From the IMG/VR virus record IMGVR_UViG_3300035073_000053, positions 1 through 40,323 of that record: 40,323 nucleotides of DNA. The stretch is one strand, 5' to 3'. A program made the position numbers and the translations under genes. Below the pieces are notes generated by a model, which saw nothing but the letters and a program-made list of their open reading frames with translations, had not been told where the DNA came from and did not search any database. Source of the DNA: a virus. Of this stretch, positions 31,491-38,071 are shown one piece after another; the stretch's first letter is position 1; each line of letters begins with the position of its first letter.

Positions 31491-31713
31491 TGGCCGCCTC
31501 CCACCCGTTCCAGGAGCGCCGAGTCAGCGGAACGATCGCGAGCCGCTCCTCATGCCGGACAGACTGCCATCGCCACAGCAGTCGCTCCGCAGCGCGCCAA
31601 CAATCGCGCTCCGACTTCTCGTTCCGCCCATCGAAAGCGACGGTCGAAAGCAGCGCCTCTCCGCCCGTGACGATGCCCAGATGCGTGACGCCTTCCATGC
31701 TCGTGCTCATCAT
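31483..31713 (-). CDS. Small hypothetical protein
   Basis: A 76-aa protein from ATGATG at 31713 (ATGA overlap upstream; its end overlaps the HNH start by eight bases). Sequence: MMSTSMEGVTHLGIVTGGEALLSTVAFDGRNEKSERDCWRAAERLLWRWQSVRHEERLAIVPLTRRSWNG. It looks like a beta-alpha-beta fold with a Trp-rich helix. No family recognised. Confidence 0.6.
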   Translation of the reverse strand: MMSTSMEGVTHLGIVTGGEALLSTVAFDGRNEKSERDCWRAAERLLWRWQSVRHEERLAIVPLTRRSWNGWEAANV

Positions 31714-32015
31714 TTCTTGAATCCCAATGCGAGAAGCGAATGCTCCGGGACATCGTGCCCGGCGCCGACGCGATAGACCGGCTCGCCTGTGCTGCGGACG
31801 TAGGCCACCGGCCACGGGCCTTTCCATCGGACCGGTCCTCCTTCGTCATCGAACGCGATGCGCGACTTCACCAAGTCGATAGTGGCCCGGACGTAAGATG
31901 CGTCAGCCTTGCTTCGGACCTTTAGAAGCTCGATCGCGATCGCCTCGCCCGTCATGCCTTCCCGCAGCATCCGATAGGCGATCTCGCGCATCGTGGAATT
32001 GGTGGGATCAGCCAT
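31710..32015 (-). CDS. Hypothetical phage protein with possible HTH
   Basis: A 101-aa protein from ATG 32015. The N-terminal half (NSTMREIAYRMLREGMTGEAIAIELLKVRSKADASYVRATIDLVKSRI) is helical and could be an HTH. The C-terminal half (WPVAYVRSTGEPVYRVGAGHDVPEHSLLALGFKK) is beta-rich. It overlaps both neighbours by a few bases. Function unknown. Confidence 0.62.
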   Translation of the reverse strand: MADPTNSTMREIAYRMLREGMTGEAIAIELLKVRSKADASYVRATIDLVKSRIAFDDEGGPVRWKGPWPVAYVRSTGEPVYRVGAGHDVPEHSLLALGFKK

Positions 32016-32358
32016 GCTCGACGACTCCTCTCACGATCTCGCGGAGCCGCGCGCTGTCCTTCGCGACATACTCGACGACGCGCGCCGCGATCATCTGCGG
32101 ATCCACCCCATGCGGATCACAGACGCGCTCGATCTCGCTCATCGCCTCACGGGAGACGACGACCACGAATGCGGTTTGAGCATGCGTCTTCGGCACCAGC
32201 CGTATTCCGTGCAGGCGCAGGATTCTGAAAATTCGGCTCGTGTTCATTCCGCGCCCGAGCGCGTCCGCGATCTCCGCCGCAGACGATCCGGTGACCGCGA
32301 GACACGATGCGCGCAGGACCTCGCTGAACGGGTAGCGATGGCGGCGAGGATGTTTCAA
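32008..32358 (-). CDS. Putative HTH regulator, TTG start
   Basis: A 116-aa protein. The best start is TTG 32356-32358, which overlaps the stop of the Dam-type gene (TTGA); earlier codons are antisense shadow. The HTH is RYPFSEVLRASCLAVTGSSAAEIADALGRGMNTSRIFRILRLHGIRL (residues about 6-52), and the C terminus is helical (REAMSEIERVCDPHGVDPQMIAARVVEYVAKDSARL). Likely a DNA-binding regulator. The rare start codon may keep its level low. Confidence 0.65.
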   Translation of the reverse strand: MKHPRRHRYPFSEVLRASCLAVTGSSAAEIADALGRGMNTSRIFRILRLHGIRLVPKTHAQTAFVVVVSREAMSEIERVCDPHGVDPQMIAARVVEYVAKDSARLREIVRGVVEHG

Positions 32359-32870
32359 TTCGTCTGCCCTCCAACGATACGCGGCGCCGCGAGGACTCCG
32401 AGCCCGGCAGATTGCGCCCGCGCCAGCGCGGCGCATGCCCTGTCTCCGGCTGCGAACAGGCACGTCCCTTGCGCTGGCGATTTGCCGGGACGGCCATCCC
32501 GCCCGATGAATTTGAGCTTCGGCGCCACGAACAGAATCGCGTCCGCTCGCCGCGCCGCGCGCTGCCACCACGGCGCCGAGGTTCGATCCGGCGCGAGTGC
32601 GATTCCGTTGGCATGAGCGAAGAAGCGATCGAGCCATGGCTCTATGCCGTTGCGACCGCCAAATGGCGGATTGAGCCAAACGAATCCGAACCATTCAGTA
32701 GTCAGCCCATCAGCGTTGACGCAATGCACGTTCTTGACCGGGATCCACGGCAGCTCTCGGTCGATCGGATATGCGGGGTCGAGATCGAACGTCTCGCCGA
32801 GCGCGACGAACACATGCGGCGGAGTGTACCACTCGCTAGTCGCGCCGACGGATTGCTCGTGAAGCGCCAT
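32355..32870 (-). CDS. Phage Dam-type N6-adenine DNA methyltransferase
   Basis: A 171-aa protein from ATG 32870 (TAATG with the MT-A70 gene stop). It has the phage Dam family layout: SVGATSEWYTPPHVFVALGETFDLDPAYP, then FGFVWLNPPFGGRNGIEPWLDRFFAHANGIALAPDRTSAPWWQRAARRADAILFVAPKLKFIG and a GTCLFAAG strand. NPPF is the catalytic motif for adenine N6 transfer. It would methylate phage DNA. The gene lies beside a second, unrelated adenine methyltransferase. Confidence 0.9.
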   Translation of the reverse strand: MALHEQSVGATSEWYTPPHVFVALGETFDLDPAYPIDRELPWIPVKNVHCVNADGLTTEWFGFVWLNPPFGGRNGIEPWLDRFFAHANGIALAPDRTSAPWWQRAARRADAILFVAPKLKFIGRDGRPGKSPAQGTCLFAAGDRACAALARAQSAGLGVLAAPRIVGGQTN

Positions 32871-33481
32871 TATGCTGCGCTCCCCACGTCGAATTTCCCG
32901 GCCTGGTCGCCGAAGCAATCCCACCCCGGACGCGACTCGCGTGAGAACACCTCGGCGTAAGGCCCGGCGCTGTACTGCTCGATGCGCAGATAAGATTCGC
33001 TCGGCTTTCTCGAATGCTCGCGGCGCGGCGCGATTATGATTTCGCGGACATCGCGCCGGAGACGCTTCGGAGCGCCGGACTTGAAGAGGAGGCAGTCCTC
33101 GCCGTTCTTGCGGGTCGTGTATCCATGGCCGACGAAGAAGGAGTCGCGATGGACGAACATCGCCTCGCCGCCATTCGCGCCGACCTGATGCGTCTTGATC
33201 CACAGGAAGGCGCGCCCCGAATAGCGGACCCCCTGCTTCCGCCATGCCGGCGCGATGACGCGCCAGAACCGCTCGGCGATCGGCGAGGTAATCCAGACGA
33301 AGAAATGACAGCCGTCCGGGCTCGCCAACTGGCCGATCGGAAGCGCCGCGATCTCGTCGTCCGACATGCGCTGGTAATGCTGCGGGCGCCCTTTCGTGCC
33401 GCCGGAAAAGCGCCACGGCGGATCGAGCACAACGGCTCCATAATGACGGCGGCGGAGATTGCCGAAGGGCCACGCGGTCAT
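32870..33481 (-). CDS. MT-A70 family adenine methyltransferase
   Basis: A 203-aa protein from ATG 33481 (ATGA overlap); the frame extends upstream but only as shadow. The MT-A70 signature is YGAVVLDPPWRFSG (catalytic DPPW) followed by HYQRMSDDEIAALPIGQLASPDGCHFFVWITSPI, RYSGRAFLWIKTHQVG, HGYTTRKNGEDCLLFKSG and REHSRKPSESYLRIEQYSAGPYAEVFSRESRPGWDCFGDQ. Bacterial and phage members methylate DNA adenine. It is the third methyltransferase of the module. Confidence 0.92.
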   Translation of the reverse strand: MTAWPFGNLRRRHYGAVVLDPPWRFSGGTKGRPQHYQRMSDDEIAALPIGQLASPDGCHFFVWITSPIAERFWRVIAPAWRKQGVRYSGRAFLWIKTHQVGANGGEAMFVHRDSFFVGHGYTTRKNGEDCLLFKSGAPKRLRRDVREIIIAPRREHSRKPSESYLRIEQYSAGPYAEVFSRESRPGWDCFGDQAGKFDVGSAA

Positions 33482-33846
33482 TGCGCCCCTCCCGCATCCC
33501 GCACGAAATATCCACCGTTCGCGCGCTCGAGCTTCGCGCCGACCATCGCGCAAACGAACAAGACCGCGATCCGGTTCTGCGCCTGAGATTGCGTCGCCAG
33601 TTCCGGCCCGCCGTCCTCATCGTCGCCGTAGCAAAGCTCGATCATCTCGGCGTTCTGGACGACCCGGCCGGGCTCCGCGAAGAGCGCCACGATCATTCTT
33701 CGCTCCGCCGATCGCACCCGGCAGACATGCCCCCGGAACCCGACCCAGAGCATCCGCGTCGAGATCACCAGCGCGTCTTTGCGATCCTCGGAGAGACTCC
33801 GCACGCGGCTCTCCACAAAGTCCCCGATGACGAGCGACGGCAGCAT
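33478..33846 (-). CDS. Winged-helix DNA-binding protein (OmpR-type fold)
   Basis: A 122-aa protein from ATG 33846 (TGATG overlap). The C-terminal two thirds, AERRMIVALFAEPGRVVQNAEMIELCYGDDEDGGPELATQSQAQNRIAVLFVCAMVGAKLERANGGYFVRDAG, match the response-regulator effector domain: a recognition region and the final 'I......GGY.V' wing. There is no receiver domain, so it is a stand-alone regulator within the methyltransferase block. Confidence 0.7.
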   Translation of the reverse strand: MLPSLVIGDFVESRVRSLSEDRKDALVISTRMLWVGFRGHVCRVRSAERRMIVALFAEPGRVVQNAEMIELCYGDDEDGGPELATQSQAQNRIAVLFVCAMVGAKLERANGGYFVRDAGGAQ

Positions 33847-34400
33847 CAGCGCGGCTCCTGGAACATCACGAGCTCGCGTGGCTGCACGCGCGCATGTGTC
33901 GCGCAGGCCCAATCCCAAAGCGCAATTGCGTCCGCTGCATCGGTGTCGCAGAAATCGCGATCGACATAGCCGAGCAGACGGCAGCGATCGAGAACGAGCT
34001 GTTTCGGGTTCTCCGGCCGCGCCCGCCCGAGGAAGTGCTTGCGCACCGTCTGGACGTTCCCATCGACGCATGTCACGCCGTACGGACCGCAGATCGTCTC
34101 GACTCCGCCGACAAGGCGGTGGAGCAGCGAGATCGTCTCGGGCGTCGAGCGGAAGGACGGCTTCTCGCCATCCTTCTTCCAGTCGATCATGGCGCCGATG
34201 TTCACCGGCGCTTCGATGACAACGAGATCGGGGCGCTCGAACGCGAATTGATCCCGCAGCCATATTCCGAGCTTCCGGCAGGCGCGAGAGGAAGGATCGT
34301 GCGGGCTCTTCAGCCGCTTGCTTCCGACGCGCGGCTTTTCCCCGGCGCGGCCGATGCAAAATCCCATTTTCGTCGCGAGATCGAGCGCCATGATCAGCAT
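33846..34400 (-). CDS. RuvC-like Holliday junction resolvase
   Basis: A 184-aa protein from ATG 34400. RNase H-fold catalytic acids are visible: Asp7 (MALDLATKMGFCIG), Glu63 (VVIEAPV), and the C-terminal Asp cluster DTDAADAIALWDWA (Asp152, Asp154, Asp157). FLGRARPENPKQLVLDRCRLLGY precedes it, as in phage RuvC-like resolvases. It would resolve branched DNA before packaging or during recombination. Confidence 0.87.
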   Translation of the reverse strand: MLIMALDLATKMGFCIGRAGEKPRVGSKRLKSPHDPSSRACRKLGIWLRDQFAFERPDLVVIEAPVNIGAMIDWKKDGEKPSFRSTPETISLLHRLVGGVETICGPYGVTCVDGNVQTVRKHFLGRARPENPKQLVLDRCRLLGYVDRDFCDTDAADAIALWDWACATHARVQPRELVMFQEPR

Positions 34401-34405
34401 CGGCC

Positions 34406-34627
34406 TCAGGCCCCCGCCGCCTTGTTCACGATGACGAGCTGCGCCGGATGGAAGAACGCGGCTTGAAGCGTGTCGGAATCATCGAACCAGACGCACTCGA
34501 TCGCGCCGGACTCGTTCTCAGGATCGATCTTGTCGACCGTCATGCGGACGGTCGCGCAATTCAGCCTCACGACATCGCCGACGGTGAAATCTTCGATCTT
34601 CGGATTGAGGTAGTTTTTCGTCGCCAT
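34406..34627 (-). CDS. YodC/DUF2158-type small protein
   Basis: A 73-aa protein: NYLNPKIEDFTVGDVVRLNCATVRMTVDKIDPENESGAIECVWFDDSDTLQAAFFHPAQL. The 'F.VGDVVRL.......MTV......G.IEC.WFD' order is the DUF2158/YodC pattern, a small SH3-like beta barrel. Function in phages is unknown. It lies six bases from the resolvase start. Confidence 0.82.
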   Translation of the reverse strand: MATKNYLNPKIEDFTVGDVVRLNCATVRMTVDKIDPENESGAIECVWFDDSDTLQAAFFHPAQLVIVNKAAGA

Positions 34628-34655
34628 GCTCAGCGCTCCACGGTGATTTGCGTTC

Positions 34656-35372
34656 TCAGACTCGACCGGCGGAGCGCCCTGCCTCCCACGCGCTCACGGC
34701 GACAGGCGCGATCGGCCTCACCAATTCGAGCATCGCCTCGGCATAGACGCGGATCTCGTATTGCGCGTGCGCATCGGCGCGGAGATCGAAGAACCCGAAC
34801 AGGTTCTTGAGATCGACCTTCGCGAACATGTGCGAATAGGTGGCGACGGGAAGGACGGAGCGCGCTAGCTCACGCGGCCAACCCGCGTCCAGCAACTCGC
34901 GATAGGTTTCGAACGCTCTCTCCATTGCGACGCGGGCCTGCCCACACTCGATCTTCCGCACGCGGCAGGCTTCGTCGTCCCATTGTTCGATGAGGCGGCC
35001 TTGCTTGTTGTTCGGAGATTGCGCGCCGATCTGCGAAGGGTCCGGAACATAGAATTCTTCCGGCAGCTCGCGATAGCGCGCGCTCAACTCATTGAACGAC
35101 CATACCCTATGCCGCATCCACTGCCGGAATACGAAGATCGGCGCCTTGACCTCGAATTGCAGCTCGACCGCCTCGAAAGGCGTCGTGTGCTTATGCTTCC
35201 ACAAATAGCGGATCAGCCGCGCGTCAGAGCCTTCGTCTTCCCCGGCGCGCCAAGCCGCATCGAAACTAACCCTCGCCGCGCGCACGATCGAGAGGTCAGA
35301 GCCCATCGAATCGACCAAGCGCACGAATCCATGGTCGAGAACGCAGATCTTTCGATCACCATTCGGCTGCAC
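34656..35372 (-). CDS. thyX: Flavin-dependent thymidylate synthase
   Basis: A 238-aa protein from ATG 35372. The ThyX motif FRQWMRHRVWSFNELSARY (residues 82-100, RHR at 87-89) is complete. The N-terminal RAARVSFDAAW, RYLWKHKHTTPFEAVELQFEVKAPIFV and C-terminal FGFFDLRADAHAQYEIRVYAEAMLELVRPIAPVAV are also typical. It makes dTMP from dUMP using methylenetetrahydrofolate, FAD and NADPH, supplying nucleotides for phage replication. Confidence 0.96.
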   Translation of the reverse strand: MQPNGDRKICVLDHGFVRLVDSMGSDLSIVRAARVSFDAAWRAGEDEGSDARLIRYLWKHKHTTPFEAVELQFEVKAPIFVFRQWMRHRVWSFNELSARYRELPEEFYVPDPSQIGAQSPNNKQGRLIEQWDDEACRVRKIECGQARVAMERAFETYRELLDAGWPRELARSVLPVATYSHMFAKVDLKNLFGFFDLRADAHAQYEIRVYAEAMLELVRPIAPVAVSAWEAGRSAGRV

Positions 35373-35565
35373 TGTCGATCTCCATAATCGCGCGCTTCAG
35401 ATAGTTGGCTGCGTCCAGATGCTCTTCGTAGGCGTGCTGCAGCCAGTCCCGCAGTGACAGGTCCGTGCGCGCGAGCGTCACGCCATATTTCTGGACTCCG
35501 ACCTGAGAGCGCTGAAGGAGATCGGCTCGCACTGCCTCGACGACGGGATCAATCTTCCCAGACAT
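35356..35565 (-). CDS. Small MazG-like/helical phage protein
   Basis: A 69-aa protein from ATG 35565 (TGATG overlap upstream), running 17 bases into thyX. Sequence: VEAVRADLLQRSQVGVQKYGVTLARTDLSLRDWLQHAYEEHLDAANYLKRAIMEIDS. The 'RS..G..KYG..L.R.DLS..DWLQHAYEE.LD.ANYLKRAI' order is a known small phage protein with a MazG-like EE...D helix. A nucleotide-pyrophosphatase role next to thyX is plausible but not shown. Confidence 0.75.
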   Translation of the reverse strand: MSGKIDPVVEAVRADLLQRSQVGVQKYGVTLARTDLSLRDWLQHAYEEHLDAANYLKRAIMEIDSAAEW

Positions 35566-36095
35566 CACGCCTCCACAGCATCTGCGCCAGGCAAGCCCAC
35601 AACCTTGAGCGGCTTGATCCCCTTCTCGATCTTCTCTGCGTTCTCGCGCGCTATCCGATCGGCCTCCATTTCGCGAAGATGGCGGGGCCGGACATCGGAT
35701 TCGTCGTCTGCCGGCGCGCCATCCGCCGGCGCCGCCGCGCCGACCGCCGCCTGCCCGAGCGGAAGATCCTTGAAATCGCCGAGCGCCTCGCAGAGCTGCT
35801 GAAATTTCGCGCGGTCGTCGATATCGTCCGGCACAACAGCTTCGCGGCGCGCCTTCGCTTCGGCGATGCGCTTGTCCTCGATCCATTGCGCGATGCGCGC
35901 CTTGAGAATTTTCGTCGGAATCCCGGAAGACTCAGCCCTCTCATAGACGCCTTTTCGGCGCTGCTTGATCGCGGCACTTTTCCCGCGCCACGACGCGCGC
36001 TCGGTATCCTCGTCTTCATAGGTCCGGCGGACCTCGGCGAAGAACCGCGTCGCGGTTTGCTCATCGATGAACTCGTTCTTGCCCGCGGTCGCCAT
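35565..36095 (-). CDS. Hypothetical helical phage protein
   Basis: A 176-aa protein. I prefer ATG 36095 (MATAGKNEFIDEQTATRFF), which has AAGGG upstream, to ATG 36131. It has a charged helical core (WRGKSAAIKQRRKGVYERAESSGIPTKILKARIAQWIEDKRIAEAKARREA), then DRAKFQQLCEALGDFKDLPLGQAAVGAAAPADG and a helical tail. The order (small-residue helix, 'ESSGIP...LK', 'LGDF.DLPLGQAA') resembles other phage proteins remotely like GapR-type DNA binders; weak. Confidence 0.68.
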   Translation of the reverse strand: MATAGKNEFIDEQTATRFFAEVRRTYEDEDTERASWRGKSAAIKQRRKGVYERAESSGIPTKILKARIAQWIEDKRIAEAKARREAVVPDDIDDRAKFQQLCEALGDFKDLPLGQAAVGAAAPADGAPADDESDVRPRHLREMEADRIARENAEKIEKGIKPLKVVGLPGADAVEA

Positions 36096-36170
36096 GAACT
36101 GCCCTTCCTGAAAAGCCCCCGGCGCCTGCACGCGCCGGGGGAGTCACCCACACTTCGGAGAGAGCCGCCC

Positions 36171-36452
36171 TCAGCCCGGCGGCACAGGCATTCCTCTCTC
36201 GCTCTTCAAGCGCCGCACGAGCGCCGCAGCGTCCTGTTCGCAGGTCCGCGCCGCCTTCTCGCGGTAGATGTGCGTGAGGTCTTCGGGCACCCACGACGGA
36301 ACGCGGACATCGAGCATGCGCTCCCTCACCATTGCGTCGGAATGCTCGCGGGAGCGCTCGCTGGCGCGGTCTCTCTCGCGCTGGTTCGCGTAGCGGCGCT
36401 CCGCCGCTTCCTTCATCCGGCGGCGCGTGTCTTCGCTGAGCTTCCTCGCCAT
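36171..36452 (-). CDS. Small charged hypothetical protein
   Basis: A 93-aa protein from ATG 36452: MARKLSEDTRRRMKEAAERRYANQRERDRASERSREHSDAMVRERMLDVRVPSWVPEDLTHIYREKAARTCEQDAAALVRRLKSE. A long Arg/Glu helix precedes a VP..VPEDL segment and a second helix. The start context 'MARKLSEDTRRRMKEAAERR' is like NUMOD-type or CopG-associated basic helices. Likely nucleic acid binding. Confidence 0.65.
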   Translation of the reverse strand: MARKLSEDTRRRMKEAAERRYANQRERDRASERSREHSDAMVRERMLDVRVPSWVPEDLTHIYREKAARTCEQDAAALVRRLKSERGMPVPPG

Positions 36453-36533
36453 GGTGATCCCCGAAAGAAAAGAAGGCGCCGGCACGCGAAACCTGAGACC
36501 GGCGGGGCGATGCACGCCCAATTCAGTTGCGGC

Positions 36534-36788
36534 CTATGCAGATCCAGCCGGTCCCTCAATCTTCAACCCGGTAGCGAGAACGCTATCTCGAGCATCGCTC
36601 AATATCTTCGCCGTTGGCACGGAGCCGACTGTCGTCGCGAGCACTCCGGCCGATACTTCGATGAACCAGAGCGCTATCCCGACCGCGAGCGCGCGGTCCA
36701 TGATGTCGTCGCTGCAGGCGAGGCTCATGAGTGCGCTCGCCGCGATCTCGCGTCCCTGCGGCGCCCCGTCCTTGATTTTGTCGCTCAT
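36534..36788 (-). CDS. Small hypothetical protein with hydrophobic helices
   Basis: An 84-aa protein from ATG 36788 (ATGA overlap upstream): MSDKIKDGAPQGREIAASALMSLACSDDIMDRALAVGIALWFIEVSAGVLATTVGSVPTAKILSDARDSVLATG. A hydrophobic stretch (ALAVGIALWFIEVSAGVLATTV) could be membrane-associated or a buried helix. No family recognised. Confidence 0.6.
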   Translation of the reverse strand: MSDKIKDGAPQGREIAASALMSLACSDDIMDRALAVGIALWFIEVSAGVLATTVGSVPTAKILSDARDSVLATGLKIEGPAGSA

Positions 36789-37141
36789 GAGCACCCCGTT
36801 GTGGCTCCGCACGTCTCGCATTTGAGACACGTCCCGTTGCGCACCATCGTCATCGCGCCGCAGTCCGGGCACGGGTCGCCTTCGTATCCTTTGAGCCGCG
36901 CTTCCTCGGCCGCAGCGAGCCCCGCAGGCGCGCTGATCGCGCCAACCGCCACAGGGACCGCTCCGCCAGCAGCAGCGCGCGCCAGATCGGCCCGCAGCTC
37001 ATCTGCCAGCGCGTCGAGAGCGCCGACCACGGCCTGATGCTTCGTTGTCGGCGGGAGCGCCTTGACGCGCTCCAGCGCCTTGTCCGCGACGCTCGCCGCC
37101 CATGCGACGCCTTGCGCAAATCCCGCGTCGAATCCACTCAT
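36785..37141 (-). CDS. Stand-alone zinc ribbon like the C terminus of B12-dependent ribonucleotide reductase
   Basis: A 118-aa protein from ATG 37141. The N-terminal half is helical (FDAGFAQGVAWAASVADKALERVKALPPTTKHQAVVGALDALADELRADLARAA). Residues 83-118 are LKGYEGDPCPDCGAMTMVRNGTCLKCETCGATTGCS, with Cys at 91, 94, 105, 108, 111 and 117, the 'GYEGDPC..CG...LVRNGTCLKC.TCG.T.GCS' tail found at the end of adenosylcobalamin-dependent (class II) reductases. Here it has no reductase attached. It might interact with the host enzyme or bind DNA; inference. Confidence 0.78.
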   Translation of the reverse strand: MSGFDAGFAQGVAWAASVADKALERVKALPPTTKHQAVVGALDALADELRADLARAAAGGAVPVAVGAISAPAGLAAAEEARLKGYEGDPCPDCGAMTMVRNGTCLKCETCGATTGCS

Positions 37142-37148
37142 CGTCGAT

Positions 37149-37526
37149 TCACCGTTTCTCGATAAGCGCGTGCAGCGCCGCCAATTCAGTCTCAGCCGCG
37201 CATACTTCGCTCTCACGAGCATCCAGGCCGCATTGGCGGGCCATTTCCAGTTCATGCCGCAGCCTCATCATCTCGGCTTCGAGCTCGCGCATAAAGGCTG
37301 CACGGATGCGCTCGAATACCCCCGCGCGAACGCCTTTCGTCCGCCGGTTGCGAATATTTTCTAACGTCCCCGGCGCAACGCTCATTCTCCGAGCGACGAT
37401 CTTGCGCGCGTCACGGATCGAAACGCCGCTGCGCTTCGACTCGCGGGACTCCAATTCTGCGGCCCAATTACGGGCCGTCTCCTCGATCGCAATCACTGAC
37501 ATTTGATCACCCGATGAATGATGCAC
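37149..37526 (-). CDS. Putative phage HTH regulator
   Basis: A 125-aa protein. I chose GTG 37526 because GGGGAGG lies exactly seven bases upstream; ATG 37502 (MSVIAIEETARN) is the alternative with a weaker site. The core, KRSGVSIRDARKIVARRMSVAPGTLENIRNRRTKGVRAGVFERIRAAFMRELEAEMMRLRHELEMARQCG, has the order of phage regulators with an HTH ('ARK.VA...GV.PGTLENI..GR') and a coiled-coil helix. It is the last gene of its cluster before the 37.5-37.75 kb gap. Confidence 0.75.
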   Translation of the reverse strand: MHHSSGDQMSVIAIEETARNWAAELESRESKRSGVSIRDARKIVARRMSVAPGTLENIRNRRTKGVRAGVFERIRAAFMRELEAEMMRLRHELEMARQCGLDARESEVCAAETELAALHALIEKR

Positions 37527-37697
37527 TTGCATGCCTCCCCATGATCCATTGAGGTCATGGTTAACGACGGCAAGAGCACTGACTTGAACAAAGCGCCTTT
37601 CGACGGAAACTGGCTCTCGTTGGGGAACGTGGCGGCCGGCGTCGTCGAAAAGCTGAAATACGAAATGCAAAATCCGGAACGCGCGCCAACGCGCGCC

Positions 37698-37742
37698 GGC
37701 CGCCCTGCCGAGCCATGTAACCGCGTCGATGGCAGGGCGGCC
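37698..37742. repeat. 12-bp perfect inverted repeat in an intergenic gap
   Basis: GGCCGCCCTGCC (37698-37709) and GGCAGGGCGGCC (37731-37742) are exact inverse copies around 21 bases. The stem ends five bases past the stop of the tiny membrane-protein gene, so on the minus strand it can act as its terminator or as an mRNA-stabilising hairpin. The rest of the gap (37527-37697) shows only the ribosome site of the next gene and two CGCGCGCC repeats near 37679-37697. Confidence 0.6.
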
Positions 37743-37746
37743 AAGC

Positions 37747-37839
37747 TCATTGCAGAGCGCCGACAGAGTGATAGGCGATCGCCATTCTCGCGACAGCGGC
37801 GATCACGGCGAGAGCGACGAAGAGGACGGCTCCATTCAT
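37747..37839 (-). CDS. 30-aa single-pass membrane peptide
   Basis: MNGAVLFVALAVIAAVARMA then IAYHSVGALQ, from ATG 37837-37839 to TGA 37747-37749. GGAGG sits eight or nine bases upstream, overlapping the end of the previous gene. Residues 2-23 form one hydrophobic helix. Too short to appear in normal ORF lists. Strong ribosome site plus one TM helix make a real membrane micro-protein likely; superinfection or lysis control is possible but unproven. Confidence 0.6.
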   Translation of the reverse strand: MNGAVLFVALAVIAAVARMAIAYHSVGALQ

Positions 37840-37843
37840 GTTT

Positions 37844-38071
37844 TCACCCTCCGATGGTCTTGATGGCCGTGATGTCTTCCGCGCGTCTGGTGAGCCCGTG
37901 CGAGACGGTCGGAAGCGCGTCGATCAGAAACAACGCTTGCTCCCGCGTCAGCACGAGAGCGTCCGCGCCGCAGACGACGCGGCCATCGAAGCGCACGAAC
38001 TCGAGCCGGACATCGCCACTGGTCAGGGCAACGACGGAGAGGTTGCGGACCTGATGCGCCGGGCCGCTCAT
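37844..38071 (-). CDS. Small hypothetical protein
   Basis: A 75-aa protein from ATG 38071: MSGPAHQVRNLSVVALTSGDVRLEFVRFDGRVVCGADALVLTREQALFLIDALPTVSHGLTRRAEDITAIKTIGG. A beta-rich first half (LSVVALTSGDVRLEFVRFDGRVV) precedes a helix (LTREQALFLIDALP). The longer frame to 38173 is not needed. It overlaps the preceding minus frame by four bases. Confidence 0.6.
   Translation of the reverse strand: MSGPAHQVRNLSVVALTSGDVRLEFVRFDGRVVCGADALVLTREQALFLIDALPTVSHGLTRRAEDITAIKTIGG

Noticed and set aside
35454-37037. 527-codon plus-strand open frame
   Set aside because: It crosses several coupled minus-strand genes and reads as low-complexity Arg/Ala text; a shadow frame.
37557-38054. 165-codon plus-strand frame
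   Set aside because: The first 50 codons look acceptable, but the rest is antisense to two small minus-strand genes with better support, and its ribosome site is weak.
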